Below, piece after piece: positions 43,755 through 51,950 of a DNA stretch of 51,950 nt (the first letter of the stretch is position 1; every line of letters begins with the position of its first letter). Below the pieces are notes generated by a model. It made no database searches and was not told where the DNA came from. It saw only the letters and a list, made by a program, of their open reading frames with translations. The translations under genes were made by a program, and so were the position numbers. This DNA is from an uncultured Christensenellaceae bacterium (GTDB taxonomy: Bacteria; Bacillota; Clostridia; Christensenellales; UBA3700). Location: NCBI GenBank assembly GCA_944380285.1, contig CALWGZ010000013.1:1-51950 (forward strand). The letters run 5' to 3'.

Positions 43755-44516
43755 GTGGACAGGATCGAAAAATGCAAAGACAAGTTTGAAAAACTCTTCG
43801 GCGGAAAGCCGACCCAAAACGAGGGCAACGACCCCGAATTCATGCGCATATTACAGCGGTTCATCTTCGGCGAAGTGAGCTATACCGGCTCGCTCGGCGA
43901 CGAAATGCGCGAGCTGGTCACCGTCACGGTCTTGACCGTCAATCAAACGCTGCCGCAGCTCAAAGCGCATATCGGCGCGTGTCTCAACATCGGCATCGCG
44001 CCTGCCGCGATCCGCGAGACGATCTATCAATGCGCGCCGTTCATCGGCTTCCCCAAGACGCTCAACGCGATCGCCGCAATGGACGAAGTGTTTGCCTCAA
44101 AGGGCGTAGCCCTGCCCCTCGAAAGCGGCGAGACGGCGACGGAAGAGGGGCGCTTCGATGAGGGGCTCGCCCTGCAAAAGCCCGTCTACGGAGACGAGAT
44201 CAAGGACCGCTACGCATGGCTGCCCGGGGAGTTCGCCGAGGCGGCGCCGCGCTTTTTGACAGAGCTTTGCTTCGGCGACTTCATGACACGCAAGGGATTG
44301 GACGGCAAGACGCGTGAATTGTTGACCGTCGTCATGCTGGCGGCGATGGGCGGCGCGGAAGTGCAGGTGCGCTCGCACATCGAGGGCGCGCTGAAAACGG
44401 GCAGCACCAAAGAGGAAGTCGTCTGCGCGCTCGTCCACGCGACGCCGTATATGGGCATTCCGCGCCTGTTCAACGCGCTCAATTGCGCGAAAGAAACGTT
44501 GATCGAACAGGCATAG
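43755..44516 (+). CDS. Carboxymuconolactone decarboxylase-family protein (two CMD domains)
   Basis: 253 residues with two CMD domains, about 25-110 (RELVTVTVLTVNQTLPQLKAHIGACL) and 155-250 (RELLTVVMLAAMGGAEVQVRSHIEGAL). No CxxC pair is present, so AhpD-type peroxidase activity is unlikely. GTG start with GAGGAGGG upstream; 15 nt after the flavodoxin gene. Flavodoxin, CMD and cupin genes cluster in many Clostridia, probably for a redox or detoxification step on a small organic compound; the substrate is unknown. Confidence 0.85.
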   Translation: MDRIEKCKDKFEKLFGGKPTQNEGNDPEFMRILQRFIFGEVSYTGSLGDEMRELVTVTVLTVNQTLPQLKAHIGACLNIGIAPAAIRETIYQCAPFIGFPKTLNAIAAMDEVFASKGVALPLESGETATEEGRFDEGLALQKPVYGDEIKDRYAWLPGEFAEAAPRFLTELCFGDFMTRKGLDGKTRELLTVVMLAAMGGAEVQVRSHIEGALKTGSTKEEVVCALVHATPYMGIPRLFNALNCAKETLIEQA

Positions 44517-44525
44517 AGGTGAACT

Positions 44526-44945
44526 ATGGACAAAAATTTCGAAAAGGACAACATTTTCGGTTTGGGAAGGGAGAACTCCGCATTTGCGCAATATTTCATC
44601 GGCAGGTCCTATCTGAATCCGCTCACGCCCGATGGGATCGTCCCTTTTATGGCAAACGTCACCTTCGAGCCGGGCTGCCGCAACAATTGGCATATCCACC
44701 GCTCTGCGGGCGGCGGCGGACAGATTTTGCTGTGCGTTGCCGGAGAGGGGTGGTATCAAGAATGGGGAAAGCCGGCGCGCAGCCTGAAAGCGGGCGACGT
44801 CGTCGTAATCCCCGCAAACGTCAAGCATTGGCACGGAGCAAAGAAGGACAGTCCGTTTTCGCATATCGCGGTAGAAGTTCCCGGCGAAAACGCGTCGAAC
44901 GAATGGCTTGAACCGGTGTCGGACAAAGAATACGACGCGCTTTGA
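44526..44945 (+). CDS. Cupin-domain protein
   Basis: 139 residues, a single cupin barrel. Metal ligands are visible in NNWHIHRSAGGGGQILLC (H-x-H then Q/E) and in VIPANVKHWHGA (final H). It may isomerise, decarboxylate or bind the substrate of the CMD protein, 9 nt upstream. The ribosome site AGAGGTGAAC lies in the gap. It ends before a bidirectional terminator. Confidence 0.85.
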   Translation: MDKNFEKDNIFGLGRENSAFAQYFIGRSYLNPLTPDGIVPFMANVTFEPGCRNNWHIHRSAGGGGQILLCVAGEGWYQEWGKPARSLKAGDVVVIPANVKHWHGAKKDSPFSHIAVEVPGENASNEWLEPVSDKEYDAL

Positions 44946-45028
44946 GCGCAGGCGCAACGCTCTTTCGAAAAACGTTCAAAAGCAAAACCGAGACGAAAGA
45001 AGTCCTTCGGCCGATCGCGGACAAAGCA

Positions 45029-45056
45029 AAACGCCGCCCTTTTTCGGGCGGCGTTC
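45029..45056. terminator. Bidirectional terminator between cupin and jag
   Basis: Perfect AACGCCGCCC / GGGCGGCGTT stem with a six-base loop; T-rich on both sides when read outward on the minus strand (toward 45001) and moderately on the plus strand. Confidence 0.75.
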
Positions 45057-45093
45057 GCATTTGAAACGTGTTTGCCGATCGACGGACGCGAGC

Positions 45094-45939
45094 TCAAAAG
45101 CGGCGGCTCTTCTCGCCGAAAGACCTCATCTTGCCGCCGCCGGTGCGCTTGAAGTTGCGGCTGTACTCGTAGTTGTACATGTCGCGCGGCTGCTCTTCCT
45201 GCGGCTCCGTCTTGGGGGCGGCGTCGCGCGCGGCGCGTGCGGAATAGCCGCTGCCGCTCTTCTTGTCGTTGTAGCGTCCGCCTCTGCCGCCTCTGTCTCC
45301 CCTGCCGCCTCTGCCGCCGCGGTCGTCGTAGGCCTTGACGCGGTTGGGCTTGATCACGATGTGGCGATAGGGCTCTTCGCCGACGCTCTCGGTCGTGACA
45401 AAGCGGTCGTCCGCAAGCGCGGAGTGGATGACTCTGCGCTCGAACGGGTTCATCGGCTCGAGCTCGACGGGTCTGCCGCTCTTCGCCGCCTTGAACGCGA
45501 GGTTCTTGGCGAGCTTGGACAGGGTGACGGTACGCTTTTCGCGATAGTTCTCGCCGTCCAAAACGATGCGCTTGTCAAGCGAATCCTTCTTGTTGGCGAT
45601 GAGCAATGTCAAATATTGCACGCTGTCCAAAGTGTCGCCGCGATAGCCGATCAAAACCGGCGTGTCCTTGCCCGACAATTGGATGCGGTAGGCGTCCTCT
45701 TCGTCGAACAGCGTCGCGGTGCAATTGAGGTGCATCGCCTCGATCAGTCCGTTTATGAATGCGACCGCGCGCTCTTGCGGCGTCTGCTTGACCGTCGCGC
45801 GGACGGTGACCTTCTTCCTGATCAAACCGCTCGTCTTGATGACCTCGGCGTTGATCCTGTCCTTGGGCACCCCCAATTCTTCCGCGGCCTTTGCCACCGC
45901 CTCTTCAAGCGTGGCTGCCGTCACTTCTGTTTGATTCAT
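45094..45939 (-). CDS. jag: RNA-binding protein Jag (KhpB) with RGG-rich tail
   Basis: 281 residues. An N-terminal Jag domain (about 1-50), a KH domain (about 75-150; GYRG loop in VLIGYRGDTLDSVQYLTLL) and an R3H domain (about 150-205; ERRVIHSALADDRF). With KhpA it binds RNA and affects cell elongation. The last 75 residues are unusual: DDRGGRGGRGDRGGRGGRYN and later Arg/Gly-rich stretches, an RGG-box-like extension not typical of Jag. The ATG overlaps the yidC stop (ATGA). Confidence 0.92.
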   Translation of the reverse strand: MNQTEVTAATLEEAVAKAAEELGVPKDRINAEVIKTSGLIRKKVTVRATVKQTPQERAVAFINGLIEAMHLNCTATLFDEEDAYRIQLSGKDTPVLIGYRGDTLDSVQYLTLLIANKKDSLDKRIVLDGENYREKRTVTLSKLAKNLAFKAAKSGRPVELEPMNPFERRVIHSALADDRFVTTESVGEEPYRHIVIKPNRVKAYDDRGGRGGRGDRGGRGGRYNDKKSGSGYSARAARDAAPKTEPQEEQPRDMYNYEYSRNFKRTGGGKMRSFGEKSRRF

Positions 45940-46937
45940 CTCTTCTTACCTCCGGAAACGACGATGGCAGAGCCGTTCGCCGCGTTCTTTTTTTCGATTT
46001 GCTTGTAGATCAGGGTGAACGTGATGTTGATGAGCGCGATCATCACGTTGCTGATGAAGTAGTAAAGCGCAAACGCGGCGCTGTACATGATCGCGAAGAC
46101 GCCAAGCATCAGCGGCATCACATAGTTCATCACCTTCATCGTCGCCTGCTGCGACTTTTGTTGCTCCGCCGTGCCGGTCGGCGCGGGCATTTGGTTGGCG
46201 GATTGCAGCATCTTGGTCGTCAAGAAGCTGGTCGCGATGGACAGCACAGGCAGCACAAAGTAGCCGTTCCACCTCGCAAAGTCCCATGTGCCCGTCTTGT
46301 TGTAAGCCTCCATAGCCGGGCCTACCAGCGTCTCGTACTTGACGGTCACGTCAGGCATCGCCGCGTTGATCGTCGACAGATATTGCTCCAGCGACGGAAT
46401 GACGTTGGTGCCGATGTCCGACATGAAGATGTTCTTCACCCAAAGGAAGCTGTGCAGATCGTAGCCGTCGACGAGCATTTGATTGAGCGTCGCCGCGTCG
46501 ACCTTGCCCACGTTCTCGTTGTAGATCGCAAGCAGCTTCTCCACGATCACCTCGTTCTCGTACGACACCAGCGCGCGGAAGCCGTCCCAAATGAAGAAGA
46601 ACAGCACCAGCGTGATGATCATCGGGATGCACGAGGTGAACATGTGGATCTTCTCCTTCTTTTGAAGCTCCGACTGCTTTTGACGCAACATCTGCGGATC
46701 GTTCGCGTATTGACGCTGTAACTTTTCAAGCTGCGGACGTATGCGCTCCATCTTCTTCGCCTGCTTGCGCGAAGAGATCTTCTGCCATATGTCGAGCGGC
46801 GAGAGGATCACCCTCAAAACGACGGCAAAGACCACGACCGTCCAACCGAAGTCGCCGATCGCGTTGTAGAGTGCAAGCAAGAGTTTGCCGATCCAATTGG
46901 TCATCTCGGCGCAAATCATGCCGTCTATAAAAGCCAT
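45936..46937 (-). CDS. yidC: Membrane protein insertase YidC (SpoIIIJ/OxaA)
   Basis: 333 residues. Five-TM insertase: TM2 area DFGWTVVVFAVVLRVILSPL contains the essential positively charged Arg in the groove; RPQLEKLQRQYANDPQMLRQ is the C1 coiled-coil loop; later TMs at about 95, 205, 265 and 285. Inserts proteins with or without Sec. No lipobox is seen at the start. The start at 46937 overlaps the yidD gene by 13 nt. Confidence 0.95.
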   Translation of the reverse strand: MAFIDGMICAEMTNWIGKLLLALYNAIGDFGWTVVVFAVVLRVILSPLDIWQKISSRKQAKKMERIRPQLEKLQRQYANDPQMLRQKQSELQKKEKIHMFTSCIPMIITLVLFFFIWDGFRALVSYENEVIVEKLLAIYNENVGKVDAATLNQMLVDGYDLHSFLWVKNIFMSDIGTNVIPSLEQYLSTINAAMPDVTVKYETLVGPAMEAYNKTGTWDFARWNGYFVLPVLSIATSFLTTKMLQSANQMPAPTGTAEQQKSQQATMKVMNYVMPLMLGVFAIMYSAAFALYYFISNVMIALINITFTLIYKQIEKKNAANGSAIVVSGGKKR

Positions 46938-47164
46938 TTCGCTTTTCCTCTGAAATTGTCCTTCACGGGGTCGTATCCGCCCCTGCTGAAAGGGTTGCAC
47001 CTGACGATGCGCCAAAGCCCCATCGCTGCGCCGACCAAAAAACCGCGCTTCCGCACCGCCTGCCCCATGTATGCCGAACAGCTCGGTACATATTTGCACC
47101 TGCCGGCAAAAAGGGGATTGTAGTACCGCTTGTAGATCGCGATCGCACGCGCAGTCAGCTTCAT
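46925..47164 (-). CDS. yidD: Membrane protein insertion efficiency factor YidD
   Basis: 79 residues: IYKRYYNPLFAGRCKYVPSC, SAYMGQAVRKRGFLVGAAMG, then RCNPFSRGGYDPV, all standard YidD signatures. It helps YidC-dependent insertion. Its ATG overlaps the rnpA stop by four bases. Confidence 0.95.
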   Translation of the reverse strand: MKLTARAIAIYKRYYNPLFAGRCKYVPSCSAYMGQAVRKRGFLVGAAMGLWRIVRCNPFSRGGYDPVKDNFRGKAKWLL

Positions 47165-47499
47165 GCCTTCTCCAAAAGCCCCGCCTTGACCAGCGCGACA
47201 CGCAGCGCCGCGCCGATGTCGGCAAAACTTGCGTCCGCTATCGCGGGCTTTGCTGTCACAAGACAAGTATAGCCCTTGGCGAGCGACGGTATAAGCGCGC
47301 GGAAATTTTCTTTCAGCCTGCGCTTGACTTTGTTGCGCACGACGCTCTTGCCCACCTTCTTGCTCACCGAAAACCCGACCTTCATGTCGTAGCGCCCGGG
47401 AACATAGTAGAGCAACAGCAAAGGCGTGCGCACACAGGTGCCCTTGCGGTATAAGTAGACGAACGACTTGTTCGACGTGAGCCTATACCGTCTTTGCAT
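47161..47499 (-). CDS. rnpA: Ribonuclease P protein component
   Basis: 112 residues. The RNR motif is VGKSVVRNKVKRRLKENF; the N-terminus MQRRYRLTSNKSFVYLYRKG is typical. It binds the RNase P RNA for tRNA 5' processing. Starts four bases after rpmH. Confidence 0.96.
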   Translation of the reverse strand: MQRRYRLTSNKSFVYLYRKGTCVRTPLLLLYYVPGRYDMKVGFSVSKKVGKSVVRNKVKRRLKENFRALIPSLAKGYTCLVTAKPAIADASFADIGAALRVALVKAGLLEKA

Positions 47500-47503
47500 A
47501 CCG

Positions 47504-47638
47504 TCAGGCGGTGAGCTGCTTTCTGCCCTTGTTGCGGCGTCTCTTGATGACGTTGCGGCCGCCCTGAGTCTTCATGCGCTGTCTGAATCCGTGGACCTTG
47601 CTGCGCTGACGCTTTTTGGGTTGGAATGTCCTTTTCAT
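47504..47638 (-). CDS. rpmH: 50S ribosomal protein L34
   Basis: 44 residues on the minus strand, [20 protein letters not shown] ... KGRKQLTA, a perfect L34. It is first in the rpmH-rnpA-yidD-yidC-jag operon. In most bacteria dnaA lies just upstream and divergent; here 3 kb without genes replace it. Confidence 0.98.
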   Translation of the reverse strand: MKRTFQPKKRQRSKVHGFRQRMKTQGGRNVIKRRRNKGRKQLTA

Positions 47639-47779
47639 AGTTCTGACCTCTCTGGTTTATTTTGTCGTGGTTTTGTGCCTTTGCTCGACGGACCGCACTG
47701 CGGAAGGCCGATCGGAACGCGTCGCTTTGTATAACCAATAGTAAACAAAGAGAGGGCTCTCGCACGCAAAAGCTAAATA

Positions 47780-47808
47780 ATTATATAATAAAAGAGGAAC
47801 GGTGTCAA
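47780..47808 (-). promoter_or_regulatory. rpmH operon promoter, consensus-perfect
   Basis: TTGACA (47803-47808), exactly 17 nt, TATAAT (47780-47785) on the minus strand, giving a leader of about 135 nt. Confidence 0.85.
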
Positions 47809-48255
47809 GCAAAATGGAGAGGTTAGGGAGAGGCGATCGTTTAAGGCGAAGCCTGATCAAAGACGGGCGAAGATGCGGAGCGGATCATCGAAGGGAAAGC
47901 GCGAAAAGCCGAAGGCAGAGAAAAACAAACAAAAAGTTTGCGGTGCGCCATGGGGCATGAGGCAAAAAGAGATCGAGAAATCAAAAAGAGGGAGGCGCTG
48001 CCGCGAAAAAACGGAATGCAAACGAGCGCGGACGAAAACGGCAAGCTCAAGCGGCGATGCGGGGCTCGGAAACAAAAGCGGCGGAGCGGCGCCGAGGCGC
48101 GATCGTCAGCCGCGGAGCGGCAACAGGGAAAGGATCGCAGGGACGGAAAAAGCAAACGAATAGGCGAAAAAACACGCAACGACGCAATGTATAAATATGC
48201 ATAAACGAGCAAAAACCTCGATAAATGTTGAGGTTTTGGCGAATGACAAGACGTA

Positions 48256-48271
48256 TGTTCCACATGAAACG
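48256..48271. promoter_or_regulatory. parS-like site 1
   Basis: TGTTCCACATGAAACG, 14 of 16 matches to TGTTCCACGTGAAACA. Confidence 0.55.
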
Positions 48272-48958
48272 AGAACACATAGAAATGCGCTCCCCTGCAC
48301 CGCTTACGGGAATAGAGGGAGCGGAAAGAGTCGGGGCGGGTCGTCGAACGGCAGTTCGGCGGCAAAAGCTGCCGCGGACTTGGCGGAAGGCGCGCGAACA
48401 GGACGCGAAAAGCGCGCGGAGGCGGAATGTCGCCGCATAGCGGAGCGATGATGCGTGTGAGGACGGCAAGCGAACGGGTTTGTCGGGGCATGCGGGCAAA
48501 GGAGAGGTGTTGCGGTATATTGAGCCGGACGATGAGTTCTGTCTGCCGCAAGATCGGCCGAAAAAAATAGAAAGAGCAGAAAATGCGACGGGAAACAACG
48601 AAGAGTTATAATATAAAGTAATACGGGGCGGCGCGGTCAGTTGTGAATGCGTGCTTTGCATTGTTGGCGGCGCGATAACGCGCACAAGCGCGTATATCAA
48701 AGCGGTGTTTGGGCGGCTGCGCGGCATTGCGCAAAGAGTGTTTGCCGCAGTCGTGTATCGCGTGTGATCGGGCAAATATGCCCAAATCGACGCGAAATTG
48801 CAGAGAGCGGCGCGCTATATGTAAACCGGCGGAGGATGGATCGCAGGAGAACAATAGACGCGTGCTTGCACTGCCCTATATGTTTTGTCGTTTGGTGTCG
48901 GCGATCGTGCGGCAATGCCGACGGGTTTAGAGGTGTCGATATGTGCAATTTGAGGCGA

Positions 48959-48974
48959 TGTTTTATGTGAAACA
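48959..48974. promoter_or_regulatory. parS-like site 2
   Basis: TGTTTTATGTGAAACA, 14 of 16 matches to TGTTTCACGTGAAACA. Confidence 0.55.
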
Positions 48975-49447
48975 GCGGCAAAAAGTCAATGTTTATCGAG
49001 GGTTTAATGATCTTAGAAGCCGTCCGACAAAAGAGCGCGGCGCGGTTTTCGTTAGATCGGCGGTTTTGCTTGCGGGAGTGCATTAGTTATCGGCAGAAAT
49101 ATGGGTACTGAGGTATGCGTGTTCGAAGTGGAGCGAGACGTTCGGCGAGCGTGTGTTGCGATGTAGTCTCCTATGAGGCTTTATCGATGAAGATGTTGAG
49201 CGAGGTTGATGGCGTGTATTGTCTTGTTGTATGACCATCGAGCCCGCTCTCGATAAAGAAGAAAGACCATTCGAGTCTCCTTGGTGAGAATTTGAGGGGC
49301 GATCGCAAGGGCGAGGAGTTTATCGTATCGATCGGAGCCGGACGGAGAGACCGAGGATGTATATCGATATGCCAGCTCGACTAAAATAATGACTGCAAAC
49401 AAGGCATATTGTGCAAAAGCAAGGTTTTTGAGCAGGAAAAATTAAAA

Positions 49448-49463
49448 TGTTTGACGTGAAACA
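49448..49463. promoter_or_regulatory. parS-like site 3
   Basis: TGTTTGACGTGAAACA, 15 of 16 matches to TGTTTCACGTGAAACA; the best of the group. Confidence 0.7.
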
Positions 49464-50224
49464 TACTCGGTCATTTTGCGGCGGTCGCGATAACCTTCTG
49501 TCGTCAAGGGGCGAGTTTTGCCTGTTGTGAGGTTGGTTGGGGTGGCTGCCGTTGCGGCGTCGGTTTGGTAGTTGCTCAGAGCTACATGCTCGAGTTTTTC
49601 GAGGTGTTGTCTGCAATGCGGAGAGGTTCGCTTTTTGTGTTCGTTTTACAGTGTGCAAACCGTCTGTTTAGCTGTGGCGTGCGAGTATCTCGGCAAATTG
49701 TGTGTTTTGGGCGTAGTCAAACGTCGTCGCTCGCGCGTTGTGCTGTTTGCGCGGTATGTTTGTCGGTGCAGCGATCTTTGCCGGCTCTATATGTGTTTTG
49801 TCGCGTAATGCTCGAGTCGGGGCGGAATTTCGATCGGGTAAGTGTGAGTTTGCACATGTTATGGGGTGTTATGAAAGCAAATAGCACTTTCGTTCTTTGC
49901 GCGCATGTGTATCGTGCACCGCCGGTTTTGTAGAGCACATTCAGCGTGTTTGTTGTGCGCGTTTACTTGCCTATCGTCGCGGTTTCTGTTCCTCGGCTGC
50001 GCACGTGTGCGTCGGCAGCGGCACGCGCGTCGAATTACAACGGTTTGGGTGTGTTGCGTGCGCTTCGCCTCTGAGTTTGGTTGTCGAGAGAGTTTTGGTA
50101 TGCTTTTTTTATTAAACGAGCCGGGCGGAGCTAATGACATCTGTTTTTCGGGGTGTCGAAGCGGCGTCGGAGAGTGAGTTTGGTGTTGCCGGAGCTATTG
50201 TGGAGCGGATCGTGCGTTTTTGTG

Positions 50225-50240
50225 TGTTTCACAGGGAACA
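50225..50240. promoter_or_regulatory. parS-like site 4
   Basis: TGTTTCACAGGGAACA, 14 of 16 matches to TGTTTCACGTGGAACA. Confidence 0.55.
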
Positions 50241-50391
50241 ATACGGGCAAGATCGATCGAAATCAAGCCATATTATCTCTAAATATGCGCGGATAATACA
50301 CATATTCGCAAATAATGTCCCGTAACAGGCGACAGCCCTATCCCTTGCTCGAAGGGGTGTTTTACGCCTCGTCCAAATATTTTTTCGGGCT

Positions 50392-50414
50392 TGTTTCACG
50401 CTTTTTGTGAAACA
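50392..50414. promoter_or_regulatory. parS-like split site 5
   Basis: Perfect half-sites TGTTTCAC and GTGAAACA separated by seven bases instead of abutting. It may be a weak ParB site or a different palindrome. Confidence 0.4.
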
Positions 50415-50747
50415 ATTTTGACGGTCGATCGATACGCAATTTTCTTTGACCGTCTCGCATTGAAGAGATGTGGGTATTCGGTTCGCATTGGCGCATGTCT
50501 CTGTCTATATAAATTTGCTTGCGGGGTGTCGGGTGTGTTTTATGCCGTAGGTTAAAGGGCCCGCATTGGTCTTTTGCCGTCTTGCTTGCGGCGAGACGTG
50601 TCGCTTTCGGAATGGTATATTTTGAAGCCGAGCGTGGTTTTTTGCGGGGTGACGGGTGCGTTTGCTCGCGCCCGGCGCTTTTGGAGCGTTGTCAACGTGC
50701 TTTTCGTATGAAGCGTATTCGGTGCGCTTTCGGATGTCGAAAAGTGT

Positions 50748-50807
50748 TTGCATAAAGGGTTTGTTTTTTTGTATTTGACGCGATAGGTGCGCTTGCAATG
50801 TGCATAA
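50748..50807. other. DnaA-box-like pair
   Basis: TGTGCATAA at 50799-50807 is a perfect inverse of TTATNCACA; TTTGCATAA at 50748-50756 differs at one base. Others with one mismatch lie at about 48195 and 50293. Confidence 0.4.
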
Positions 50808-50911
50808 ACTGCCGCCGGGCGTCGGGCGTATCGGTGTCGGTTGTGTTGCGGCGAACATTGACTTCGGTTGCTTTTCGTCGGCGGTCGAGTTATAATTATC
50901 GAGGAGGAAAT

Positions 50912-51772
50912 ATGGACGCAAACATCGATTCGCTCAAACAAAAGCTGCTCGATTCGTTCCGCTTTTTCGCGGTCGGAGAGGGGCATTCCATCGTAAAACA
51001 TATGCGCGATCTGCGCTCCAATTCAAAGCCCAATCCCGAGAGACAATTCGTCGCCGAGGGCATTTGGCTGAACAAGCTGCTGGACGACGCGGGTCTTGGC
51101 TTGCGGGCGGTCGTGTTGTGCCCCGATCTCATCCGCACCGCCGAGGTCGCGGCGATCGCGAAGAGCCTTTGCGAAAAGTGCGATCAGAGGTTCACGGTCA
51201 GCGAGCGCGTGTTCGCCAAGATCGCCGAAAAGGAACGGCCGGACGGCATCATTTCCGTTGCCTATCTGCCCCATTGGGACTTGGACGAGATCGCCCTTGA
51301 CGACAAGAGCGTGATCTTGGTGTTGGACGGCGTCGAGATCCCGGGCAACGTCGGCACGATGATGCGCGTCGCCGACGGCGCGGGGCTGGACGCGGTGTTC
51401 ATCTGCAACCGCAAGGCAAGGATGACCCACCCCAAACTCATTCAGGCGAGCATGGGCAGTCTGTTCACGCTGCCCTTTGTCGAGTTCGAGGGCGCGGACG
51501 AGTGCGCGGCAACGCTTGAAAGACTCGGTTTTGAGATCTATTTGACGGACAGCCGCGCCGAAAAGGCATACTTCGACTACCCCTACGGCACGCGCACCGC
51601 TTTCGTGATGGGCAGCGAAAGATACGGCATCTCGCGCGGCTGGTATGACAAACCGGTCAAACTCGTGTCGATACCCATGTTCGGAAAGTGCGATTCGTTG
51701 AATGTAGGCGTAGCTGCCACGGTGGTGAGTTATGAGGCAAGTCTCAAAAATAAGGGGCTGATACGCCGCTGA
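50912..51772 (+). CDS. SPOUT-family (SpoU/TrmH) RNA methyltransferase
   Basis: 286 residues. An N-terminal substrate-binding part (ERQFVAEGIWLNKLLDDAGL) and a C-terminal knotted SPOUT domain: motif 1 LDGVEIPGNVGTMMRVADG, motif 2 VMGSERYGISRGW, motif 3 IPMFGKCDSLNVGVAATVV. It 2'-O-methylates rRNA or tRNA; the target is unknown. GAGGAGG precedes the ATG. The last 26 codons, which encode the end of the knot, are also present as a recoded tandem copy downstream. Confidence 0.9.
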   Translation: MDANIDSLKQKLLDSFRFFAVGEGHSIVKHMRDLRSNSKPNPERQFVAEGIWLNKLLDDAGLGLRAVVLCPDLIRTAEVAAIAKSLCEKCDQRFTVSERVFAKIAEKERPDGIISVAYLPHWDLDEIALDDKSVILVLDGVEIPGNVGTMMRVADGAGLDAVFICNRKARMTHPKLIQASMGSLFTLPFVEFEGADECAATLERLGFEIYLTDSRAEKAYFDYPYGTRTAFVMGSERYGISRGWYDKPVKLVSIPMFGKCDSLNVGVAATVVSYEASLKNKGLIRR

Positions 51773-51950
51773 CATTCAACGAAGGCAAAGCGCTTTCCGC
51801 TGTTCCACTCCGCGATTCGTTGAATGTAGGCGTAGCTGCCACGGTGGTTAGCTACGAAGCGAGCCTCAAAAATAAGGGGCTGATACGCCGATAAATTCAA
51901 CGAAGGCAAAGCGCTTTCCGCTGTTCCACTCCGCGATTCGTTGAATGTAG
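51691..51950 (+). repeat. Tandem 3'-end duplication of the SPOUT gene (att-like array)
   Basis: Units begin at 51691, 51813 and 51934 (periods 122 and 121 bp; the third is cut by the window end). Unit 1 contains the gene's last 27 codons and about 40 bp of downstream sequence. Unit 2 repeats the same codons with eight base changes, all synonymous, including CGC to CGA and TGA to TAA, while the leading ~34 bp and the ~40-bp spacer are identical. CATTCAACGAA and TTCGTTGAATG form an inverted repeat across each junction. This is the pattern left by elements that integrate into the 3' end of a gene and restore it. Confidence 0.75.

Larger units (their letters stand above)
47809..50890. other. 3-kb gene-free region, probable origin/centromere zone
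   Basis: No frame here looks like protein. The + strand is G+A-rich from 47.8 to 48.5 kb and G+T-rich after about 49.4 kb (for example 27 G against 10 C in 49501-49560). The region holds five parS-like palindromes and DnaA-box-like words, and lies where dnaA would be expected. GC skew changes sign at its left border. Confidence 0.6.

Noticed and set aside
47841..50921. Several 60-240-codon open frames in the gene-free region
   Set aside because: They overlap in many frames, have skewed composition (Arg/Ser or Cys/Arg-rich), lack ribosome sites and resemble no protein; they follow the strand bias of the DNA.
51691..51950. CRISPR-like array at the right end
   Set aside because: The unit is 122 bp, contains coding sequence of the adjacent gene and has no unique spacers.

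Overview
The window reads as a chromosomal segment from the replication-origin neighbourhood of a Bacillota (class Clostridia) bacterium, probably an uncultured and possibly spore-forming gut lineage. The evidence is the gene set (recF, dnaA, dnaN, gyrB, gyrA, parB, rsmG, mnmG, mnmE, and the rpmH-rnpA-yidD-yidC-jag operon), a YyaC-family protein, DUF6320 and DUF6273 proteins, strong AGGAGG ribosome sites and sigma-A-like promoters. The lineage assignment is inference; no rRNA or tRNA gene was found.

Layout. 0-13.8 kb: a TIR-DUF6273 protein with a GNAT enzyme, a lipoprotein, YyaC, a CvpA-like protein, an acyltransferase/DUF6320 pair, a ROK sugar kinase, an anion permease, two secreted or anchored phosphoesterases and a PHP protein. 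14.1-18.6 kb: gyrB-gyrA. 18.7-23.7 kb: two tandem ABC transporters of the FtsX type behind a direct-repeat operator. 23.8-25.3 kb: a CNNM/CorC transporter with an attenuator-like leader. 25.4-29.2 kb: recF-dnaA-dnaN. 29.2-30.56 kb: no protein genes, but two copies in opposite orientation of a large structured RNA, each starting on the stop codon of its neighbour (dnaN, parB), plus decayed copies. 30.6-35.7 kb: parB, rsmG, mnmG and the divergent mnmE.

35.7-45 kb is an accessory block lying between mnmE and jag, genes that are usually adjacent. It holds small unknown genes, a lipoprotein, a TIR-methyltransferase fusion, a mobile-element remnant with four near-identical strong promoters and small-RNA candidates, a broken zeta-like toxin with its upstream partner, a DNA glycosylase interrupted by a stop codon, and a flavodoxin/CMD/cupin operon. 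45.1-47.6 kb is the rpmH operon. 47.8-50.9 kb is 3 kb without genes, with five parS-like sites, DnaA-box-like words and a strong G excess on the + strand. 50.9 kb to the end is a SPOUT RNA methyltransferase whose 3' end is repeated in tandem at about 122 bp, with only synonymous changes, which looks like an attachment site of an integrative element.

The standard origin operon has been rearranged. recF lies upstream of dnaA; dnaA/dnaN sit 20 kb from rpmH; their coding strand is C-rich; and the skew changes sign next to rpmH. The segment therefore looks inverted or displaced relative to the functional centromere/origin near 48-50 kb. Several genes (dnaA, recF, the acyltransferase and the first partial gene) show TATAAT-N6-ATG spacing, which predicts leaderless mRNAs.
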